Source of the DNA: Elstera litoralis
GTDB lineage: Bacteria > Pseudomonadota > Alphaproteobacteria > Elsterales > Elsteraceae
DNA: 5,094 nucleotides
NCBI RefSeq assembly: GCF_000963705.1
Contig: NZ_LAJY01000535.1
Location: 1-5,094, forward strand
Reading direction: 5' to 3'
Shown: piece after piece, positions 1 to 5,094 of the stretch
How positions within the stretch are numbered: position 1 is the stretch's first letter
Layout: each line of letters opens with the position of its first letter
Made by a program: the position numbers and the translations under genes
The notes under the pieces: generated by a model
Databases searched by the model: none
What the model was told of the DNA's origin: nothing
What the model saw: the letters and a program-made list of their open reading frames with translations, nothing else

Positions 1-515
1 CCGTGGCGCAGGCCGAGCCGGTTCAAGCGCAGGCCGCTTTGCCGCAGCCGCGCAGTTTCGAAGAAGTGGTAGCGCTGGTCGAGGCGCGCAAAGACCTCAC
101 CCTGCGCACCCATCTGATGAACGATGTCCGCCTTGTCGCCTTCGAGGTCGGCAAGATCGAACTGATGCCGCTGGAGCGCGCCCCGCGCGATCTCGCGGCC
201 CGCCTCTCGGGTGCCTTGCAGGAGTGGACCGGTCGGCGCTGGATGGTGGTGCTGAGCACGGCGGGCGGCCAGCAGACCTTACGCGAGCAAGAGCAGTCGG
301 AAGCGGTCGCACGGCGGCAACGCTTGGCGCAACACGCGCTGGTGCAGCAGGTGGCCAAAGCCTTGGGCGGCACGCTGGAGGAGATGATCGTCACCCCGCG
401 TCAGTCGTTTCTGCCCAGCGCCCCCCTTGCCCCGCTCGACCCCGATGCCGAACTACTTGACGAGACCGGCGATTTTAGCGTCGATGACGGCGATTTTCTC
501 GATCACACGTTCTAA
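1..515 (+). CDS. dnaX: DNA polymerase III subunit gamma/tau, C-terminal part (partial)
   Basis: This is the C-terminal end of the clamp-loader subunit that couples the replicative polymerase to the helicase and loads the sliding clamp. The frame is open to the left edge, so the GTG at 3 is not the true start and the AAA+ ATPase domain lies outside the window. About 170 residues are visible: an Ala/Gln/Pro-rich linker (first 15 or so), then a compact domain beginning at SFEEVVALVEARKD and including LRTHL, LVAFEVGKIEL, APRDLAARL, LQEWTGRRW and the TLREQE motif. This matches the C-terminal domain typical of alphaproteobacterial DnaX. It ends in an acidic tail rich in Asp/Glu. The gene sits 29 nt upstream of ybaB, and dnaX–ybaB–recR is a widely conserved order, which supports the call. 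The identification comes from motif memory plus context, not a search. Confidence 0.9.
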   Translation, partial: VAQAEPVQAQAALPQPRSFEEVVALVEARKDLTLRTHLMNDVRLVAFEVGKIELMPLERAPRDLAARLSGALQEWTGRRWMVVLSTAGGQQTLREQEQSEAVARRQRLAQHALVQQVAKALGGTLEEMIVTPRQSFLPSAPLAPLDPDAELLDETGDFSVDDGDFLDHTF

Positions 516-544
516 CCGGCGTATCCGCCGAAGGGAGTTCCCCG

Positions 545-868
545 ATGAAGAATTTCGGGCAGATGATGAAGCAGGCGCAACAGATGCAAACCAAAATGGC
601 CGAAATGCAGGCCAAGCTGGAAAGCGCCGAAGTCGATGGCCAAAGCGGTGGCGGCATGGTGAAAGTGCGCGTCAACGGCAAGGGCGACCTCAAGAAGATC
701 AGCATCGACAAATCGCTGTGTGATCCCAATGAAGTCGAAATGCTCGAAGATTTGATCCTGGCCGCCGTCAACGACGCCAAGGGCAAAACCGAAGCCCTCG
801 CCGCCGACCAAATGGCCGCCCTCACCGGGGGCCTGAAGCTGCCGCCGGGGATCAAGCTGCCGTTTTAA
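545..868 (+). CDS. ybaB: YbaB/EbfC family nucleoid-associated protein
   Basis: Small DNA-binding protein of 107 residues, the usual family length. Family members form dimers that bind DNA and are thought to organise the nucleoid and affect gene expression. The start MKNFGQMMKQAQQMQTKMAE is the characteristic N-terminal helix. It is followed by a long helix (LESAEVDGQSGGGMVKV), a short beta region (VKVRVNGKGDLKKISID) and a C-terminal helix ending in a Pro/Gly-rich GLKLPPGIKLPF. The ATG at 545 is supported by an AAGGGAG Shine–Dalgarno at 531–537, seven bases upstream. It lies 29 nt after dnaX and is probably co-transcribed with it. A pair of palindromic repeats follows directly after its stop and separates it from recR. 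Confidence 0.95.
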   Translation: MKNFGQMMKQAQQMQTKMAEMQAKLESAEVDGQSGGGMVKVRVNGKGDLKKISIDKSLCDPNEVEMLEDLILAAVNDAKGKTEALAADQMAALTGGLKLPPGIKLPF

Positions 869-870
869 TA

Positions 871-923
871 TGAGGGCTCCGCCCCTCAACCCCGCTCAAG
901 GGGCGACGGCCCCTTGAGAATCC
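871..923 (-). repeat. Two-hairpin palindromic repeat, copy A
   Basis: This is a 53-nt unit starting two bases after the ybaB stop. Read on the - strand it is GGATT, then a 10-bp perfect stem (909–918 with 895–904, four-base loop 905–908), a CGGGGTT linker (894–888), then a second stem TGAGGG/CCCTCA (888–883 with 876–871). Copy B at 963–1015 has the same architecture in the opposite orientation. The strong hairpin at 895–918, followed by T4 at 927–930, could also act as an attenuating or weak Rho-independent terminator for dnaX–ybaB, although the T run is short and nine bases from the stem. REP-like elements are my inference for the class; I do not recognise a named family. Confidence 0.8.
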
Positions 924-962
924 GCGTTTTCTTAGGGAAACGGGACATTCAATAGTTAAATG

Positions 963-1015
963 GGATTACCAAGGGGTAAGCCCCTTGGTTGGGGTTCAGG
1001 GGCAACGCCCCTGAC
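963..1015 (+). repeat. Two-hairpin palindromic repeat, copy B
   Basis: This is the inverted partner of the unit at 871–923. It reads GGATT (963–967), a 9-bp stem (968–976 with 981–989, loop TAAG), the linker TGGGGTT (990–996), then an 8-bp stem (996–1003 with 1007–1014, loop AAC). Compared with copy A, the changed stem positions are matched on both sides (outer C·G, T·A in A versus A·T, C·G in B; G·C versus C·G in the second stem), so pairing is kept. It lies just upstream of the recR start region and would be translated if recR were started at the in-frame ATG at 960, which argues against that start. Confidence 0.8.
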
Positions 1016-1041
1016 GGATACAGACGCAGGTTGCCACCGGA

Positions 1042-1646
1042 ATGACCGAGACGACGCCGCTCGATGGCTCATCGCCCTGCTCGCCCGCCTGCCCGGCCTC
1101 GGCCCTCGGTCGGCGCGGCGGGCGGCGTTGCATTTGCTGAAACGGCGCGACGCGCTGATGATACCGCTGGCGGACGCCATCAGCGAAACGGCGCGCACGA
1201 TCAAAACCTGCACCGTTTGCGGTACGCTGGATAGTTCCGACCCCTGCCGGATTTGCAGCGACGAGACTCGCGCCCACGGGCCGATCTGCATCGTCGAACA
1301 GGTGGGCGATTTGTGGGCGATTGAGCGCACCGGCAGCTTCCACGGGCGCTATCACGTGCTCGGCGGCACGCTGTCGGCGCTGGAAGGCGTTGGGCCGGAA
1401 GCGCTGGGGGTACCGCGTTTGCTGGCGCGGCTGAAGGAGGGCGGCGTCAGCGAGGTCATCCTTGCGCTGAACGCCACGCTCGACGGGCAGACCACCGCCT
1501 ACTACCTCACCGAAGTTTTGGCCGACAGCGGCGTCAAGCTCACCCGCCTCGCCCACGGGGTTCCCGTTGGCGGCGAGTTGGATTATCTCGACGATGGTAC
1601 GCTGATGGCGGCTTTTTCGGCGCGGCGGAGTGTGGAAACACCTTAA
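1042..1646 (+). CDS. recR: Recombination mediator RecR, with an apparent one-base frameshift near the 5' end
   Basis: RecR works with RecF and RecO to load RecA on gapped DNA in recombinational repair. The body is clear: helix-hairpin-helix region RLPGLGPRSARRAALHLLKRR, a four-Cys zinc finger (C57, C60, C69, C72 in the repaired protein), a TOPRIM domain starting near ICIVEQ, and the conserved end LAHGVPVGGELDYLDDGTL. The main frame has no ATG, GTG or TTG close to the conserved start; its only ATG, at 960, would translate the palindromic repeat. The ATG at 1042, in another frame, encodes MTETTPLD, a typical RecR opening. Adding one base after 1065 turns the junction into PLDRLIALLARLPG and gives 201 residues, the usual RecR length. 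The frame is therefore broken at about codon 8–9, by mutation or by sequence error. No strong Shine–Dalgarno is seen before 1042. Confidence 0.9.
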
Positions 1647-1667
1647 ATTCTAAACGGAGGGAAGCCC

Positions 1668-2051
1668 ATGCCCACTCGGGAGCGCGTGAATGCCTTTGTT
1701 GCGGCGGTTGTGAGCGGCGACCATGTTGCGGCAATTGCCGATTTCTACCATGAAGACGCGACGATGCAGGAGAATGGGCTTGAGCCCCGCCGCGGCCGCG
1801 ATGTGCTGTTGGCCCATGAAGCCAAGGCGCTCAGCCGTCTTCAAAAAATGCACACGCATCCGCCGAAGGCCGTTGTCTTGGATGGCGACTCTGTCGTGAT
1901 TAACTGGGTTTTCGATGCGGTGGCGCTTGACGGAAGCGCGCGTAGGCTCGAAGAACTTGCGTTCCAAACTTGGCGCGGCGACCGGATTCTGACGGAGCGA
2001 TTTTTCTACGATACGGCGACCGCTTGGCAGAGCGTCCCGGCCCCGGTCTAG
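1668..2051 (+). CDS. NTF2-like / SnoaL-like domain protein
   Basis: Protein of 127 residues with the NTF2-like alpha+beta barrel pattern: an N-terminal helix (RVNAFVAAVVSGDHVAAIADFYHEDATMQENG), the loop GLEPRRGRDVLLAHEAKAL, then four beta strands (KAVVLDGDSVVINWVFDAVALDG, RRLEELAFQTWRGDRILTERFFYD). The pattern FYHEDATM and the ending WRGDRILTERFFYD are typical of SnoaL-like polyketide cyclase-related or ketosteroid isomerase-like small proteins. These mostly have unknown substrates, so I do not assign a reaction. The ATG at 1668 has a good GGAGG at 1656–1660, seven bases upstream. It begins 21 nt after recR and probably shares its transcript. No signal peptide or membrane segment is seen. Confidence 0.75.
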   Translation: MPTRERVNAFVAAVVSGDHVAAIADFYHEDATMQENGLEPRRGRDVLLAHEAKALSRLQKMHTHPPKAVVLDGDSVVINWVFDAVALDGSARRLEELAFQTWRGDRILTERFFYDTATAWQSVPAPV

Positions 2052-2069
2052 GGGCGGGAACGTCACTCC

Positions 2070-2085
2070 AAAATCTCCCGCGCTT
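2070..2085 (+). repeat. Direct repeat, left copy, flanking vapBC
   Basis: This 16-nt sequence, AAAATCTCCCGCGCTT, occurs again in the same orientation at 2847–2862. Slightly extended (2066–2087 and 2843–2864), the match continues with only a few mismatches. The left copy lies 18 nt past the SnoaL-like stop and upstream of the vapB promoter. On the - strand it spells AREILE followed directly by a stop, the same peptide that the glycosyltransferase carries near its C-terminus. This could be a duplicated gene end or an attachment-like site. Confidence 0.6.
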
Positions 2086-2110
2086 CCCTGTCCACCGCAG
2101 ATTGCCGCCC

Positions 2111-2126
2111 GCAAGCGGTTGCTTGC
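2111..2126. promoter_or_regulatory. Perfect 6-bp inverted repeat overlapping the vapB -35 element
   Basis: GCAAGC and GCTTGC (2111–2116 and 2121–2126) are separated by a GGTT loop. The right arm overlaps the putative -35 box. No T run follows, so a terminator role for the preceding + strand operon is weak. A protein-binding site for the antitoxin complex is possible. The structure is seen directly; the function is inferred. Confidence 0.35.
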
Positions 2127-2151
2127 CATAGGTATCCTGAGCACCTATCTT
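2123..2151 (+). promoter_or_regulatory. Putative sigma70-type promoter of vapBC with an inverted-repeat operator
   Basis: TTGCCA (2123–2128, one mismatch to TTGACA) and TATCTT (2146–2151, two mismatches to TATAAT) are separated by exactly 17 bases. They lie just before an A+T-rich stretch (2149–2168) that stands out in this GC-rich window. The spacer carries the inverted repeat ATAGGT (2128–2133) / ACCTAT (2143–2148), nine bases apart, so a dimer bound there would block polymerase. VapB–VapC complexes typically repress their own promoter through such palindromes, which fits. The promoter lies 33 nt before the vapB ATG. Confidence 0.5.
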
Positions 2152-2183
2152 TATAGCAATAATTTTTCTGCCCAGGTGCCCTG

Positions 2184-2435
2184 ATGCCGCTGAACATCAA
2201 AGATCCGACCACGGAACAGTATGTCCGAGAACTCGCCGCCGCCACGGGCGAAGGCGTGACGGTTGCGGTTCGCAAGGCGGCTCAGGAACGATTGCAGCGG
2301 GTCCGCCGCGACCGATCGGGCCGATTAGCGGCTGAACTCCTGGACATCGGGGCACGATGCGCCGCCTTACCCGATCTCGACACCCGACGCGCCGAGGCGA
2401 TTCTCGACTATGACGAGCATGGTTTGCCGCGATAA
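2184..2435 (+). CDS. vapB: Type II toxin–antitoxin antitoxin, VapB (Rv0623-like) family
   Basis: Antitoxin of 83 residues, which would bind and neutralise the PIN-domain toxin encoded next and, with it, repress the operon. The start MPLNIKDPTTEQYVRELAAATGEGVTVAVRKAAQERL matches the short Rv0623-type VapB pattern (NIKD, a Leu/Ala helix, TGE, AVR). That N-terminal segment is the presumed DNA-binding and dimerisation part. The Arg-rich middle and the end ILDYDEHGLPR are the usual toxin-contacting tail. The ATG at 2184 is preceded by AGG (2174–2176) at a spacing of seven. Its stop overlaps the vapC start by one base (TAATG at 2433–2437), a sign of translational coupling. Confidence 0.88.
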   Translation: MPLNIKDPTTEQYVRELAAATGEGVTVAVRKAAQERLQRVRRDRSGRLAAELLDIGARCAALPDLDTRRAEAILDYDEHGLPR

Positions 2436-2827
2436 TGGTTATCGATACTTCGGCGATCCTTGCCATCCTGCTGGGTGAGCCTGAAGCGCCGCTTCTGGCC
2501 CGCGCCATCGAGGAAGCGTCGCCTCGGCTGCTGTCGGCGGCAAACCTGCTCGAAGCGTCGATGGTGATTGAAACCCGCAAAGGCGAGGCGGCTGGCCGGG
2601 AACTGGACCTATTCATTTATCGCGCGGGCATTGAGGTTATGGCCGTCGATCAGGAACAAGCCGAGATTGCTCGGATCGCTTGGCGGCACTACGGCAAAGG
2701 GCGGCATCCCGCACATTTAAACTATGGCGATTGCTTCGCCTATGCTCTCGCCAAAGCAACGGGATTACCCTTGCTGTTCAAGGGGGATGACTTTAGCCAC
2801 ACGGATGTGGAGAGGCCCCGCCTATAA
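2435..2827 (+). CDS. vapC: PIN-domain ribonuclease toxin VapC
   Basis: Toxin of 130 residues, the usual VapC length. Family members are Mg2+-dependent endoribonucleases, often cutting tRNA or rRNA, and are held inactive by VapB. The PIN fold is clear: MVIDTSAILAILLGEPEA with Asp4, the segment AANLLEASMVIE with Glu40, and NYGDCFAYALAKATGLPLLFKGDDF with Asp99 and a further acidic pair at Asp118–119. All expected metal-binding acids are present, so the toxin looks catalytically intact. Translation is coupled to vapB through the TAATG overlap. Its stop codon overlaps the stop of the convergent glycosyltransferase by six bases. The target RNA cannot be told from sequence. Confidence 0.92.
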   Translation: MVIDTSAILAILLGEPEAPLLARAIEEASPRLLSAANLLEASMVIETRKGEAAGRELDLFIYRAGIEVMAVDQEQAEIARIAWRHYGKGRHPAHLNYGDCFAYALAKATGLPLLFKGDDFSHTDVERPRL

Positions 2828-3595
2828 CCCTCTTTCCCGCCGCTCTAAAATCTCCCGCGCTTTCAGATAGGAAAGCAGCGGATAGAGCGCGGCGAAAATC
2901 CCCAGCAGCAGGCCGGTCGCGCCTTCTTTATAGCCTTTGCGCTGCACGTAGGCCTTGAAGAAGCGCGTCAGCATCCGCCGGAGATTACCGCCCAGCGTGC
3001 CGATATCGCCACTGTCGACCAGATCGAGCGCATGGGCGCTGGTGTAGCGGTTGAGGCGTTGGAGCGTATCCGCAAAATCTTTATCGACGTAATGAATCAG
3101 CCCTTCAGTAAACCGCGTGCGGGTGCCGCGCAGGGCGATTTTCGGGTGAACCGGCTGGTCGCCCCAGTCTTTCGCGTTTTTCTGGAACAGGATCGGTTTC
3201 GCGCCGACCCCATTATAGGCCCCCCAGCCGTGGATGATTTCGCGCCCGCCGATGAAATTGCGGATGGGCACCAGGGCATAGCCGTAGGGCGGGGCTGTGA
3301 GGAACTGAAGAATCTCGGCTTGCAGGTCGGGCGTTACCCGTTCGTCGGCGTCGATTTCCAGCACCCAAGTGTGGGTGCAGGCTTCGATCCCTGCCCGGCG
3401 GCGTGGGCCTTCCAGCGGCCAGGAGCCCGCGACAATCCTATCCGTATAGCGGCGGGCGATGGCTTCTGAGCCATCGGTGCATTTATCGAGCACAACGACG
3501 ATCTCGTCGGCAAAGGCGAGCGTGGCGAGGCAGGCGTCGAGCTGGGTTTCCTCATTATGGGCAACCACCAGGGCCGAAACGAACTGCCGCGCCAT
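2822..3595 (-). CDS. Family 2 glycosyltransferase, WaaE/KdtX-like
   Basis: Protein of 257 residues that probably adds a sugar to the lipopolysaccharide core or another envelope glycan on the cytoplasmic face of the inner membrane. Visible GT-A features are the N-terminal nucleotide-binding strand SALVVAHNEE (7–16), EIVVVLDKCTDGS (31–43), and the metal-binding DAD at 82–84 in VLEIDADER. Next come GGREIIHGWGAYNG and the acceptor-side region VHPKIALRG. A hydrophobic C-terminal segment (about 226–245, GLLLGIFAALYPLLSYL) resembles the membrane-associated end of WaaE-type enzymes. The ATG at 3593–3595 has GGGAG about five bases upstream. The start lies 14 nt after the intact end of the oxidoreductase, so the two are probably one operon. 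Its 3' end contains the right copy of the vapBC-flanking repeat. The exact sugar and acceptor are unknown. Confidence 0.87.
   Translation of the reverse strand: MARQFVSALVVAHNEETQLDACLATLAFADEIVVVLDKCTDGSEAIARRYTDRIVAGSWPLEGPRRRAGIEACTHTWVLEIDADERVTPDLQAEILQFLTAPPYGYALVPIRNFIGGREIIHGWGAYNGVGAKPILFQKNAKDWGDQPVHPKIALRGTRTRFTEGLIHYVDKDFADTLQRLNRYTSAHALDLVDSGDIGTLGGNLRRMLTRFFKAYVQRKGYKEGATGLLLGIFAALYPLLSYLKAREILERRERGL
2847..2862 (+). repeat. Direct repeat, right copy, within the glycosyltransferase 3' end
   Basis: Perfect 16-nt match, same orientation, to 2070–2085. It lies 20 nt past the vapC stop and inside the glycosyltransferase coding region, where the - strand encodes KAREILERR near the C-terminus. 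The two copies bracket promoter, vapB and vapC and nothing else, with 777 nt from start to start. Confidence 0.6.
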
Positions 3596-3609
3596 GCGTC
3601 TCCCGATCT

Positions 3610-4745
<1,136 letters not shown>

Positions 4746-4850
4746 GCGTGAACCTTTCGGGCATTGGGCCAGAAGAAACGATGGCAGTCAGAGTGGGAAG
4801 TGAACGGCGTTATGTGAAGGGGCGAAAACGCATAGCCCCCGTGTTTGGAG

Positions 4851-5094
4851 CTATTGCGCGCTGGGATTAACCGCGCGGCAGGCCCCGGCATAGGCGTCGG
4901 AAATAAACGTGGGTTGTTTGTAGTAGCCCTTCAGCCAGCAGGCGAGCAGGCACAGTTCTTCCAACTTCAGCACTTCGTTCAGCGTGCCTGCCGGGAAGCG
5001 GATTTCGAAGGTCTCGGTAATATAATCCAGAATCGCTTCGACTTGATCGATGCTGAGGCCGATATCGGTCTCCAGCACAGCGGTCCGCTTCAGA
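4851..5094 (-). CDS. Acyl carrier protein-like small protein (5' end outside window)
   Basis: The frame is open to the right edge and ends with TAG at 4851–4853. A GTG at 5076–5078 could start a 75-residue protein, but LKRTA precedes it in frame and the fold would lack its first helix, so the gene probably begins outside the window. The stretch ETDIGLSIDQVEAILDYITE followed by FEIRFP lines up by eye with helices II–III of acyl carrier proteins (DSLDxVE...EEFxIxIP). The Ser is kept, but the preceding Asp is replaced by Leu. A second helix, LNEVLKLEELCLLACWLKG, follows, then an unusual tail, YYKQPTFISDAYAGACRAVNPSAQ. Three cysteines occur in the C-terminal half. I do not recognise a named family; the carrier role is a guess. 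A 105-nt gap separates it from the oxidoreductase. Confidence 0.55.
   Translation of the reverse strand, partial: LKRTAVLETDIGLSIDQVEAILDYITETFEIRFPAGTLNEVLKLEELCLLACWLKGYYKQPTFISDAYAGACRAVNPSAQ

Noticed and set aside
512..889. Two overlapping - strand open frames opposite ybaB
   Set aside because: They are antisense shadows of ybaB with low-complexity translations; one runs into the palindromic repeat.
929..958. Possible promoter for recR between the palindromic repeats (TTCTTA, 18 nt, TAGTTA)
   Set aside because: Both boxes match poorly, and A+T-rich spacer sequence alone is not enough support.
996..1556. Long open frame on the - strand opposite recR
   Set aside because: It is a shadow of recR in GC-rich DNA. 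The + strand frame has clear RecR motifs and the - strand translation shows no recognisable domain.
2063..2275. 70-residue - strand frame ending in AREILE, as a gene
   Set aside because: It crosses the vapB promoter and start with no family signal. Only its last residues match the glycosyltransferase end, and these are reported as part of the direct repeat.
4819..4839. GGGGC/GCCCC inverted repeat after the carrier-like gene, as a terminator
   Set aside because: It has only five pairs and an 11-nt loop, with no T run on either strand.

Overview
The window looks like chromosomal DNA of a GC-rich alphaproteobacterium, most likely in or near the Rhodospirillales. This rests on the dnaX–ybaB–recR order, the alphaproteobacterial type of DnaX C-terminus and the general protein character. 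I cannot name a genus.

Left part, + strand (1–2051): the 3' end of dnaX (clamp-loader tau/gamma subunit), ybaB (nucleoid-associated protein) and recR (recombination mediator) form the classic replication/repair cluster, followed 21 nt later by a small NTF2/SnoaL-like protein. Between ybaB and recR lie two copies of a two-hairpin palindromic repeat in opposite orientation, like a BIME. Their stems differ by paired changes that keep base pairing. The conserved RecR N-terminus (Met at 1042) is one base out of frame with the rest of recR, so the gene carries a one-base loss near 1065 or the sequence has an error there.

Middle (2052–2827): a vapBC-type toxin–antitoxin operon with a recognisable promoter, an inverted repeat inside that promoter and a one-base TAATG overlap between the two genes. 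A 16-base perfect direct repeat brackets the module. One copy is upstream of its promoter and the other lies within the 3' end of the neighbouring glycosyltransferase gene, which suggests the module arrived by insertion or recombination at that gene end.

Right part, - strand (5094–2822): an acyl-carrier-protein-like small protein that runs off the window edge, then an Old Yellow Enzyme-type NADH:flavin oxidoreductase, then a WaaE/KdtX-like family 2 glycosyltransferase that starts 14 nt after the intact oxidoreductase end. The oxidoreductase is also frameshifted, at a run of five C (+ strand), and its conserved C-terminal tail continues in another frame. The glycosyltransferase and vapC converge and overlap by six bases at their stops.

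Nothing here amounts to a clearly new multi-gene system. The most notable signals are the inverted palindromic repeat pair, the repeat-bracketed toxin–antitoxin module and the two single-base frame breaks. Two such breaks in 5 kb raise the possibility of indel errors in a draft sequence.
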